From Citrobacter sp. R56 (GTDB taxonomy: Bacteria > Pseudomonadota > Gammaproteobacteria > Enterobacterales > Enterobacteriaceae), in the NCBI RefSeq assembly GCF_016811995.1, contig NZ_CP069159.1, positions 3,906,001 through 3,970,000 of the forward strand: 64,000 bases of DNA. The letters run 5' to 3'. The first letter of the stretch is position 1; each line of letters starts with the position of its first letter. A program made the translations under genes and the position numbers. The notes beneath the pieces are model-generated. The model did no database searches and was not told the DNA's origin. It saw nothing but the letters and a program-made list of their open reading frames with translations. Positions 40,002-48,075 of this stretch are shown here, in pieces.

Positions 40002-40853
40002 ATGGGCACATTAGCGTTAGCCGCAAAAATCACCCACGTCCCGTCGATGTACCTGTCTGAGCTGCCGGGGAAAAACCACGGCTGCCGCCAGGCAGCGATT
40101 GACGGGCACAAAGAGATCAGCCATCGCTGCCGCGAGATGGGCGTCGACACCATTATCGTGTTCGACACCCACTGGCTGGTGAACAGCGCCTACCACATCA
40201 ACTGCGCGGACCATTTTTCCGGCATTTATACCAGTAACGAACTGCCGCATTTTATCCGCGACATGACTTACGACTACGACGGCAACCCGGAGCTGGGTCA
40301 GTTGATTGCCGACGAAGCGGTAAAGCTGGGCGTACGCGCCAAAGCGCACAACATCCCGAGCCTCAAGCTCGAGTACGGCACGCTGGTGCCGATGCGCTAC
40401 ATGAACAGCGACAAGCATTTCAAAGTGGTGTCTATCTCCGCCTTTTGTACCGTCCATGACTTTGCCGACAGCCGCAAGCTTGGCGAGGCGATCGTCAGCG
40501 CGATTGAGAAATACGACGGCACTGTGGCGGTGCTCGCCAGCGGCTCGTTGTCGCACCGTTTCATCGACGACCAGCGCGCGGAAGAAGGGATGAACAGCTA
40601 CACCCGCGAGTTTGATCGTCAGATGGACGAACGGGTAGTCAAGCTGTGGCGCGAAGGGCAGTTCAAAGAATTTTGCAGCATGCTGCCGGAGTACGCCGAT
40701 TACTGCTACGGCGAAGGCAACATGCACGACACGGTGATGCTGCTGGGGATGCTCGGCTGGGACAAATACGACGGCAAGGTGGAGTTCCTCACCGAGTTAT
40801 TCGCCAGTTCTGGCACCGGCCAGGTGAACGCCGTTTTCCCGCTGCCCGCCTGA
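40002..40853 (+). CDS. hpaD: HpaD, homoprotocatechuate 2,3-dioxygenase
   Basis: Ring-cleaving extradiol dioxygenase acting on 3,4-dihydroxyphenylacetate. 283 aa of the LigB-like (class III extradiol) family. The early histidine FDTHWLVNS and the late SGSLSHRF histidine are likely iron ligands. It sits between hpaE and hpaF in the standard order. Confidence 0.95.
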   Translation: MGTLALAAKITHVPSMYLSELPGKNHGCRQAAIDGHKEISHRCREMGVDTIIVFDTHWLVNSAYHINCADHFSGIYTSNELPHFIRDMTYDYDGNPELGQLIADEAVKLGVRAKAHNIPSLKLEYGTLVPMRYMNSDKHFKVVSISAFCTVHDFADSRKLGEAIVSAIEKYDGTVAVLASGSLSHRFIDDQRAEEGMNSYTREFDRQMDERVVKLWREGQFKEFCSMLPEYADYCYGEGNMHDTVMLLGMLGWDKYDGKVEFLTELFASSGTGQVNAVFPLPA

Positions 40854-40862
40854 GGAGAGAAA

Positions 40863-41243
40863 ATGCCGCACTTTATCGCTGAATGTACCGACAACATCCG
40901 TGAACAGGCCGACTTGCCGGGGCTGTTTGCCAAAGTTAACTCCGCGCTTGCCGCCACGGGTATTTTCCCGCTCGGCGGTATTCGCAGCCGCGCGCACTGG
41001 CTGGATACCTGGCAGATGGCCGACGGTCAACACGACTATGCGTTTGTGCATATGACGCTAAAAATCGGCACCGGGCGCAGTCTGGAGAGCCGTCAGGAAG
41101 TGGGCGAAATGCTGTTTGCGCTGATTAAAACCCATTTCGCCGACCTGATGGCAAACCGCTATCTGGCGCTGTCGTTTGAAATCGACGAGCTGCATCCGAC
41201 GCTGAATTACAAACAAAACAATGTGCACGCGTTATTTAAGTAA
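40863..41243 (+). CDS. hpaF: HpaF, CHM isomerase
   Basis: 5-carboxymethyl-2-hydroxymuconate delta-isomerase, 126 aa, a 4-oxalocrotonate-tautomerase-like trimer using the N-terminal proline (MPHFIAEC, Pro2) as catalytic base. It starts 9 bp after hpaD. Confidence 0.96.
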   Translation: MPHFIAECTDNIREQADLPGLFAKVNSALAATGIFPLGGIRSRAHWLDTWQMADGQHDYAFVHMTLKIGTGRSLESRQEVGEMLFALIKTHFADLMANRYLALSFEIDELHPTLNYKQNNVHALFK

Positions 41244-41257
41244 CGCGCTTTTTGCCC

Positions 41258-41365
41258 GGTGGCGCTGCGCTTACCGGGCCTACAACAGCACCAAACCGTA
41301 GGCTGGATAAGGCGCAACACCGAGCCATAGGCCGGATAAGGCAAAGCCGCCATCCGACCACAGCA
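41258..41365. repeat. BIME (REP elements) between hpaF and hpaH
   Basis: Two or three imperfect REP palindromes of the GCCCGGTGGCGCTGCGC/GGCCGGATAAGG type in opposed orientations. They split the hpa transcript and may tune expression or mRNA stability of the upstream half. Confidence 0.8.
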
Positions 41366-41382
41366 GCACAAAGGAAACTATC

Positions 41383-42186
41383 ATGCTCGATAAACACACC
41401 CATACCCTGATTGCACAGCGTCTACATCAGGCGGAACAATCCCGCGAGCAGATCCGCCAGATCTCGCTGGATTATCCGGCGATCACCATCGACGACGCCT
41501 ACGCCGTTCAACGCGAATGGGTCAGTCTTAAAATCGCTGAAGGCCGCGTGCTGAAAGGCCACAAAATCGGCCTGACCTCGAAAGCAATGCAGGCCAGCTC
41601 GCAGATAAGCGAACCGGACTACGGCGCATTACTCGACGACATGTTTTTCCACGACGGTAGCGATATCCCAACCGATCGCTTTATCGTCCCGCGCATTGAA
41701 GTCGAACTGGCTTTCGTGCTGGCAAAACCGCTGCGCGGCCCGAACTGCACCTTGTTCGACGTCTACAACGCGACAGATTACGTGATCCCGGCGCTGGAGC
41801 TGATCGACGCCCGCTGTCACAACATCGACCCGGAAACGCAGCGTCCGCGCAAAGTGTTCGACACCATCTCGGATAACGCCGCCAATGCGGGGGTGATCCT
41901 CGGTGGGCGTCCGATTAAACCCGATGCGCTGGATCTACGCTGGATCTCCGCCCTGCTCTATCGCAACGGCGTGATCGAAGAAACTGGCGTGGCGGCGGGC
42001 GTACTGAATCATCCGGCCAACGGTGTGGCATGGCTGGCGAACAAGCTGGCGCCTTACGACGTACAACTGGAGCCAGGGCAGGTAATTCTCGGCGGCTCGT
42101 TCACCCGCCCGGTCACGGCAAGCAAAGGCGATACCTTCCATGTGGACTACGGCAACATGGGTTCGATTAGCTGCCGCTTTGTGTAA
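41383..42186 (+). CDS. hpaH: HpaH, 2-oxo-hept-3-ene-1,7-dioate hydratase
   Basis: Magnesium-dependent hydratase of the meta-cleavage pathway, 267 aa, of the same FAH-related family as MhpD. Conserved blocks [12 protein letters not shown] and [11 protein letters not shown] (metal-binding glutamates) are present. It is separated from hpaF by a BIME and followed by hpaI after about 10 bp. Confidence 0.95.
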   Translation: MLDKHTHTLIAQRLHQAEQSREQIRQISLDYPAITIDDAYAVQREWVSLKIAEGRVLKGHKIGLTSKAMQASSQISEPDYGALLDDMFFHDGSDIPTDRFIVPRIEVELAFVLAKPLRGPNCTLFDVYNATDYVIPALELIDARCHNIDPETQRPRKVFDTISDNAANAGVILGGRPIKPDALDLRWISALLYRNGVIEETGVAAGVLNHPANGVAWLANKLAPYDVQLEPGQVILGGSFTRPVTASKGDTFHVDYGNMGSISCRFV

Positions 42187-42196
42187 GGAGACGACC

Positions 42197-42991
42197 ATGC
42201 AAAATGTATTCAAAGAGGCGCTGAAAGCGGGCCGTCCGCAAATCGGCCTGTGGCTGGGACTGTGCAGCAACTACAGCGCGGAGCTGCTGGCGGGCGCGGG
42301 TTTCGACTGGCTGCTTATTGACGGTGAACATGCGCCGAATAACGTGCAAACGGTACTGACGCAACTGCAGGCGATTGCCCCCTACGCCAGCCAGCCGATC
42401 GTGCGCCCGTCGTGGAACGATCCGGTGCAGATCAAACAGTTGCTGGACGTTGGCGCGCAAACGCTGCTCGTTCCGATGGTACAAAACGCCGATGAAGCCC
42501 GACTGGCAGTGAGTGCGACACGTTATCCCCCCGCCGGTATTCGCGGTGTCGGCAGCGCCCTGGCGCGGGCGTCGCGCTGGAATCGCATCCCGGATTACCT
42601 GCAAAAGGCGAACGATGAAATGTGCGTGCTGGTGCAGATAGAAACCCGCGAGGCGCTGAAGAATTTGCCACAGATTCTGGATGTTGAAGGGGTCGATGGG
42701 GTGTTTATCGGCCCGGCGGATCTGAGCGCCGATATGGGGTTTGCCGGTAATCCACAGCACCCGGACGTGCAGGCCGCCATTGAGCACGCGATTACGCAGA
42801 TTCGGGCAGCGGGTAAAGCACCGGGCATTCTGATGGCTAATGAACAGCTGGCGAAACGCTATCTTGAACTCGGCGCGCTGTTTGTCGCCGTTGGCGTCGA
42901 CACCACCCTGCTCGCCCGCGCTGCCGAAGCGTTGGCCGCACGGTTTGGCGCACACGTCGACGCCAAACCGGCAGCGCCCGGCGTTTATTAA
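42197..42991 (+). CDS. hpaI: HpaI, HKHD aldolase
   Basis: Class II aldolase cleaving 4-hydroxy-2-ketoheptane-1,7-dioate to pyruvate and succinic semialdehyde. 264 aa from ATG 42197 (AAGGAGACG site). HpcH/HpaI family motifs [19 protein letters not shown] and [13 protein letters not shown] (metal ligands Glu and Asp) are present. It is the last gene before a REP array. Confidence 0.95.
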   Translation: MQNVFKEALKAGRPQIGLWLGLCSNYSAELLAGAGFDWLLIDGEHAPNNVQTVLTQLQAIAPYASQPIVRPSWNDPVQIKQLLDVGAQTLLVPMVQNADEARLAVSATRYPPAGIRGVGSALARASRWNRIPDYLQKANDEMCVLVQIETREALKNLPQILDVEGVDGVFIGPADLSADMGFAGNPQHPDVQAAIEHAITQIRAAGKAPGILMANEQLAKRYLELGALFVAVGVDTTLLARAAEALAARFGAHVDAKPAAPGVY

Positions 42992-42992
42992 C

Positions 42993-43165
42993 GCCGGATG
43001 GCGCTGCGCTTATCCGGCCTACAACGCATCGCGCTGGCCGGATAGGGCATAGCCGGCAAACATCAGTAGCGAACCGTAGGCCGGATAAGGCATCGCCGCC
43101 ATCCGGCAAACAGCAGTACCGAAACGCAGGCCGGATAAGGCGCTAACCCCCATCCGGCATAATCC
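42993..43165. repeat. BIME array of several REP units after hpaI
   Basis: At least four REP units in alternating orientation (GCCGGATGGCGCTGCGCTTATCC type) in about 170 bp, between hpaI and hpaX. Confidence 0.85.
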
Positions 43166-43203
43166 ATGTCGTACCCTACAAAATTCCCATTAGAGGAAAA
43201 ACA

Positions 43204-44580
43204 ATGAGCGACACCTCATCTGCAATCCCTGAGAAACAAAACCCTGCCAGTCAGCATAAACAACTGACGGTGCAGCAACAGTCGGTGATCAATAAGCTGT
43301 TCCGCCGTCTGATCGTGTTTCTGTTCGTGCTGTTTATTTTTTCATTCCTCGATCGCATCAACATTGGCTTTGCCGGACTCACGATGGGCCGCGATCTCGG
43401 GCTAAACGCCACCATGTTCGGCCTGGCGACCACCCTGTTTTACGCCGCGTACGTTATTTTCGGTATTCCCAGCAACATCATGCTCAGTATTGTCGGCGCT
43501 CGCCGCTGGATCGCGACCATTATGGTGCTGTGGGGAATTGCCTCCACCGCGACCCTGTTTGCCACCGGGCCGAACAGCCTGTACATACTGCGTATTCTGG
43601 TCGGCATCACCGAGGCCGGTTTTTTACCGGGCATTCTGCTCTATTTAACCTACTGGTTTCCGGCGTTTTTCCGCGCCCGCGCCAACGCCCTGTTTATGAT
43701 AGCCATGCCCGTCACGACGGCGCTCGGCTCGATTGTCTCCGGCTATATTCTGGCGATGGACGGCCTGTTTGACCTGCGCGGCTGGCAGTGGTTATTCCTG
43801 CTGGAAGGGTTCCCGTCGGTTCTGCTGGGCGTCCTGGTCTGGTTCTGGCTGGACGACTCCCCGTCGAAGGCCAAATGGCTCACCGCAGAAGACAAAAAAT
43901 GTCTGCAAGAGATGATGGACAACGACCGTCTGACGCTGGTGCAGCCGGAAGGCGCCGTGAGTCATCACGCAATGCAACAGCGCAGCCTGTGGCGCGAAAT
44001 CTTCACTCCGATTGTGATGATGTACACGCTGGCTTACTTCTGCCTGACCAATACCCTCAGCGCCATCGGCATCTGGACGCCGCAGATCCTGCAAAGTTTT
44101 AATCAGGGCAGCAGCAACATCACGATCGGGCTGCTGGCCGCCATTCCGCAGGTGTGTACTATTTTCGGGATGATCTTCTGGAGCCGCCATTCGGACAGAC
44201 GTCAGGAGCGTAAGCACCACACCGCCCTGCCGTATCTCTTCGCCGCCGCGGGCTGGCTACTGGCCTCCGCCACCGATAACAATCTGCTCCAGATGCTGGG
44301 GATCGTCATGGCCTCTACCGGATCGTTCTGTGCGATGGCCATTTTCTGGACCACGCCGGATCAGTCGATCAGCCTGCGGGCGAGAGCGATCGGGATTGCA
44401 GTGATCAACGCCACGGGTAATATTGGATCGGCGCTCAGCCCCTTTATGATCGGCTGGCTGAAAGATGTCACCGGCAGCTTTAACAGCGGATTGTGGTTTG
44501 TGGCCTCGCTGCTGGTTGTCGGTGCCGTCATTGTCTGGTTAATACCCATGCAGTCATCGCGCCCGCGCGCCACACCGTAA
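43204..44580 (+). CDS. hpaX: HpaX, 4-hydroxyphenylacetate MFS transporter
   Basis: Proton symporter of the anion:cation symporter family, 458 aa with twelve membrane segments. The N-terminal MFS block FLDRINIGFAGLTMGRDLG is typical of the family. It is followed by hpaA after 9 bp, forming a transporter-regulator pair. Confidence 0.94.
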   Translation: MSDTSSAIPEKQNPASQHKQLTVQQQSVINKLFRRLIVFLFVLFIFSFLDRINIGFAGLTMGRDLGLNATMFGLATTLFYAAYVIFGIPSNIMLSIVGARRWIATIMVLWGIASTATLFATGPNSLYILRILVGITEAGFLPGILLYLTYWFPAFFRARANALFMIAMPVTTALGSIVSGYILAMDGLFDLRGWQWLFLLEGFPSVLLGVLVWFWLDDSPSKAKWLTAEDKKCLQEMMDNDRLTLVQPEGAVSHHAMQQRSLWREIFTPIVMMYTLAYFCLTNTLSAIGIWTPQILQSFNQGSSNITIGLLAAIPQVCTIFGMIFWSRHSDRRQERKHHTALPYLFAAAGWLLASATDNNLLQMLGIVMASTGSFCAMAIFWTTPDQSISLRARAIGIAVINATGNIGSALSPFMIGWLKDVTGSFNSGLWFVASLLVVGAVIVWLIPMQSSRPRATP

Positions 44581-44589
44581 GGAGCGAGT

Positions 44590-45480
44590 ATGTGCCAGAG
44601 TTCGATCGCCAATATCGACATCAGCAAAGAGTATGACGAAAGCCTCGGCAGCGACGATGTGCATTACCAGTCATTCGCCCGCATGGCGGCGTTTTTTGGC
44701 CGGGATATGCAGGCGCATCGCCACGACCAGTTCTTTCAGATGCACTTTCTTGATACCGGGCAGATCGAACTCCAGCTCGACGATCACCGCTATTCGGTAC
44801 AGGCGCCGCTGTTTGTCCTGACGCCACCCTCAGTACCGCATGCGTTTATTACCGAATCAGACAGTGACGGTCACGTGCTAACGGTGCGGGAAGCGCTGAT
44901 CTGGCCGCTGTTAGAAGTGCTCTACCCCGGCACGCGGGAGACGTTCGGCCTGCCGGGGATTTGCCTTTCGCTGGCGGACAAACCCGACGAACTCGCGGCG
45001 TTAGCCCATTACTGGCGGTTGATTGAGCGGGAATCGACTGAACAACTGCCGGGGTGCGAACACACGCTGGTTCTGTTGGCGCAGGCGGTCTTCACCCTGC
45101 TGCTGCGTAACGCCAAACTCGATGACCATGCGGCAAGCGGGATGCGCGGCGAACTGAAGCTGTTCCAGCGTTTCACCCAGTTGATCGACACCCACTTCCA
45201 CCAGCACTGGAGCGTGCCGGACTATGCCAGCGAGCTGCATCTGACGGAGTCCCGCCTGACCGATATCTGTCGCCGCTTCGCCAACCGCCCCCCTAAACGC
45301 CTGATCTTCGACCGGCAATTGCGCGAGGCCAAACGTCTGCTGCTCTTTTCTGACAGCGCGGTCAATGAGATCGCCTGGCAACTGGGGTTTAAAGATCCCG
45401 CCTATTTCGCCCGCTTCTTTAATCGGCTGGTGGGATGTTCGCCGAGTGCGTACCGGGCGAGTAAAGTACCGGTATCGTGA
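44590..45480 (+). CDS. hpaA: HpaA, AraC/XylS-type activator of hpaBC
   Basis: Activates the monooxygenase genes hpaBC in response to 4-hydroxyphenylacetate. 296 aa: an N-terminal cupin-like ligand domain (about 30-110, DTGQIELQLDDHRYSVQAP) and a C-terminal AraC HTH pair (YASELHLTESRLTDICRRF; VNEIAWQLGFKDPAYFARFF). It directly precedes the hpaBC promoter region. Confidence 0.94.
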   Translation: MCQSSIANIDISKEYDESLGSDDVHYQSFARMAAFFGRDMQAHRHDQFFQMHFLDTGQIELQLDDHRYSVQAPLFVLTPPSVPHAFITESDSDGHVLTVREALIWPLLEVLYPGTRETFGLPGICLSLADKPDELAALAHYWRLIERESTEQLPGCEHTLVLLAQAVFTLLLRNAKLDDHAASGMRGELKLFQRFTQLIDTHFHQHWSVPDYASELHLTESRLTDICRRFANRPPKRLIFDRQLREAKRLLLFSDSAVNEIAWQLGFKDPAYFARFFNRLVGCSPSAYRASKVPVS

Positions 45481-45711
45481 ATTTTCCCTCACCCCAGGGC
45501 GGGTAAGCGCAGCGCCGCCCGCCAAAAAGTCGCACAGATCACAAAACCCAATCCCGTCCGAAAAGTACCTGCCGTTGTCGCAATCGTCCCTTCACGCCGT
45601 CGCCTTATCACGCTTCAATTAAACAACAAAAACAAAACATAAATTTAACATTAAAGCCTGAAACGCCCACTGGCGCAGGTTTTCCATCCGATACGAAAAG
45701 AGAGTCTGACT

Positions 45712-47274
45712 ATGAAACCTGAAGATTTCCGCGCTGACGCCAAACGCCCCTTAACCGGTGAAGAGTACTTAAAAAGTCTGCAGGACGGGCGCGAGATCTA
45801 CATCTACGGTGAACGCGTGAAAGACGTCACCACGCATCCGGCGTTTCGCAACGCGGCGGCTTCCGTTGCCCAACTCTACGACGCACTGCACAAACCAGAG
45901 ATGCAGGACGCCCTCTGCTGGGGCACCGACACCGGCAGCGGCGGCTACACCCACAAATTCTTTCGCGTGGCGAAAAGCGCCAACGACCTGCGCCAGCAGC
46001 GTGACGCCATCGCTGAGTGGTCCCGTCTGAGCTACGGCTGGATGGGACGTACGCCGGATTACAAAGCCGCTTTTGGCTGCGCGCTGGGGGCGAATCCGGC
46101 GTTTTACGGCCAGTTTGAGCAGAACGCCCGCAACTGGTACACCCGCATTCAGGAAACCGGACTCTACTTTAACCACGCCATCGTCAACCCGCCGATTGAC
46201 CGCCACAAACCGGCCGACGAAGTGAAAGACGTCTACATCAAACTGGAAAAAGAGACTGACGCCGGGATAATCGTCAGCGGCGCGAAAGTGGTGGCAACCA
46301 ACTCAGCGTTGACCCACTACAACATGATCGGCTTTGGCTCTGCGCAGGTGATGGGCGAAAACCCGGACTTCGCGCTGATGTTCGTCGCCCCAATGGACGC
46401 CGACGGCGTGAAACTGATTTCCCGCGCCTCTTATGAATTGGTGGCAGGTGCGACCGGTTCCCCATATGACTACCCGCTCTCCAGCCGTTTTGACGAGAAC
46501 GATGCCATTCTGGTGATGGATAAGGTGCTAATTCCGTGGGAAAACGTGCTGATCTACCGCGATTTTGATCGTTGCCGCCGCTGGACGATGGAAGGCGGTT
46601 TCGCCCGCATGTATCCGTTGCAGGCGTGTGTGCGTCTGGCGGTCAAACTCGACTTTATCACCGCGTTGCTGAAAAAATCGCTCGAATGTACCGGCACGGC
46701 GGAGTTCCGCGGCGTGCAGGCCGATCTGGGGGAAGTCGTGGCCTGGCGTAACATGTTCTGGGCGCTGAGCGACTCCATGTGTTCTGAAGCGACGCCGTGG
46801 GTCAATGGCGCCTGGCTGCCGGATCACGCGGCGCTGCAAACCTATCGAGTGATGGCGCCGATGGCCTATGCGAAGATCAAAAACATTATTGAGCGTAACG
46901 TCACCAGCGGTCTGATCTATCTGCCTTCGAGCGCACGTGATCTGAATAATCCACAGATCGATCAGTATCTGGCAAAATACGTGCGCGGCTCCAACGGGAT
47001 GGATCACGTTGAACGCATTAAGATTTTAAAACTGATGTGGGACGCCATCGGCAGCGAATTTGGTGGACGCCACGAGTTATATGAAATCAACTACTCCGGT
47101 AGCCAGGACGAGATCCGCCTGCAGTGTCTGCGTCAGGCGCAGACCTCCGGCAACATGGACAAAATGATGGCGATGGTTGACCGCTGCCTGTCTGAATACG
47201 ACCAGAACGGCTGGACGGTGCCACACCTGCACAACAACAACGATATCAACCTGCTGGATAAGCTGCTGAAATAA
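45712..47274 (+). CDS. hpaB: HpaB, 4-hydroxyphenylacetate 3-monooxygenase oxygenase subunit
   Basis: FADH2-dependent monooxygenase hydroxylating 4-hydroxyphenylacetate to homoprotocatechuate. 520 aa as in E. coli W. Family segments RTPDYKAAFGCALGANPAFYG and TGSPYDYPLSSRFDENDAI are present. The 230-bp upstream region holds the HpaA-dependent promoter. hpaC follows by 17 bp. Confidence 0.96.
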   Translation: MKPEDFRADAKRPLTGEEYLKSLQDGREIYIYGERVKDVTTHPAFRNAAASVAQLYDALHKPEMQDALCWGTDTGSGGYTHKFFRVAKSANDLRQQRDAIAEWSRLSYGWMGRTPDYKAAFGCALGANPAFYGQFEQNARNWYTRIQETGLYFNHAIVNPPIDRHKPADEVKDVYIKLEKETDAGIIVSGAKVVATNSALTHYNMIGFGSAQVMGENPDFALMFVAPMDADGVKLISRASYELVAGATGSPYDYPLSSRFDENDAILVMDKVLIPWENVLIYRDFDRCRRWTMEGGFARMYPLQACVRLAVKLDFITALLKKSLECTGTAEFRGVQADLGEVVAWRNMFWALSDSMCSEATPWVNGAWLPDHAALQTYRVMAPMAYAKIKNIIERNVTSGLIYLPSSARDLNNPQIDQYLAKYVRGSNGMDHVERIKILKLMWDAIGSEFGGRHELYEINYSGSQDEIRLQCLRQAQTSGNMDKMMAMVDRCLSEYDQNGWTVPHLHNNNDINLLDKLLK

Positions 47275-47291
47275 CGCAGTCGGAGGTCAAA

Positions 47292-47804
47292 ATGCAATTA
47301 GATGAACAACGTCTGCGTTTTCGTGATGCGATGGCCAGCCTGTCAGCGGCGGTCAATATTGTGACCACCGAAGGCGACGGCGGACGCTGCGGGATCACCG
47401 CCACCGCCGTGTGCTCGGTGACCGATACGCCCCCGTCGGTGATGGTCTGCATTAACGCCAACAGCGCCATGAATCCGGTATTTCAGGACAACGGTAAGCT
47501 GTGCGTCAACGTGCTGAACCACGAGCAGGAACTGATGGCGCGCCACTTCGCCGGTATGACCGGGATGGCGATGGACGAACGTTTCAACCTCTCCTGCTGG
47601 CAAAAAGGGCCGCTGGCGCAACCGGTGCTGAAAGGCGCGCTGGCCAGCCTCGAAGGGGAGATCCGCGATGTGCAGGCGATTGGCACGCATCTGGTTTATC
47701 TGGTTGAGATCAAAAATATTATCCTGGGCGAGGACGGTCACGGTCTGATCTACTTCAAGCGTCGTTTCCATCCAGTGATGACGGAAATGGAAACCACCGT
47801 CTAA
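47292..47804 (+). CDS. hpaC: HpaC, flavin reductase component
   Basis: NADH-dependent flavin reductase supplying FADH2 to HpaB. 170 aa of the DIM6/NTAB fold with the block TTEGDGGRCGITATAVCSVT and the C-terminal YLVEIKNIILGEDGHGLIYF. Two-gene operon hpaBC ending in a strong hairpin. Confidence 0.95.
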   Translation: MQLDEQRLRFRDAMASLSAAVNIVTTEGDGGRCGITATAVCSVTDTPPSVMVCINANSAMNPVFQDNGKLCVNVLNHEQELMARHFAGMTGMAMDERFNLSCWQKGPLAQPVLKGALASLEGEIRDVQAIGTHLVYLVEIKNIILGEDGHGLIYFKRRFHPVMTEMETTV

Positions 47805-47820
47805 TCCTGTGAAGCCCAAC

Positions 47821-47845
47821 GGGCGGCAGCACTGCCGCCCGCTTT
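47821..47845 (+). terminator. Terminator of hpaBC
   Basis: Arms GGGCGGCAG (47821-47829) and CTGCCGCCC (47832-47840) are perfectly paired with a 2-nt gap (so a small loop opens at the tip), followed by GCTTTCATT. Confidence 0.75.
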
Positions 47846-47848
47846 CAT

Positions 47849-47864
47849 TGTGACCCAAATCACA
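47849..47864 (+). promoter_or_regulatory. CRP site upstream of btsT
   Basis: TGTGACCCAAATCACA matches the CRP consensus TGTGA-N6-TCACA exactly in both half-sites. In E. coli btsT is cAMP-CRP influenced. Confidence 0.85.
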
Positions 47865-47872
47865 CAATTTCC

Positions 47873-47940
47873 ACCGCTTACGCCCTCTCTTTACCGCTCG
47901 CTGACACTCCTGACCGCTTAAGCTGACATATAACCACTCG
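47873..47940 (+). promoter_or_regulatory. BtsR-like operator: four direct repeats at 20-bp spacing
   Basis: ACCGCTTA (47873), ACCGCTCG (47893), ACCGCTTA (47913) and ACCACTCG (47933) recur exactly every 20 bp. The known E. coli BtsR (YehT) site is two ACC[G/A]CT[C/T]A repeats separated by 13 bp. Here the repeat number is doubled. Confidence 0.8.
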
Positions 47941-48075
47941 CCTATTTACCTTACTTTACGCGCGCGTTTCTCTGGCAAGATCGTCCCCAGCATAACAGTC
48001 ATATACCTCCTCAAACACACACTTGAACCCAAACGGCTTCGGCCAATTATTAATCTAAAGAAACCAGGTTTTACT

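Noticed and set aside
42993-43165. Clustered short repeats considered as CRISPR or IS remnants
   Set aside because: They match the REP/BIME palindrome type found at many other places in the window; no cas genes or transposase.
45515-45545. Possible CRP site upstream of hpaB
   Set aside because: Only the right half-site (TCACA) is convincing; the left half does not match.
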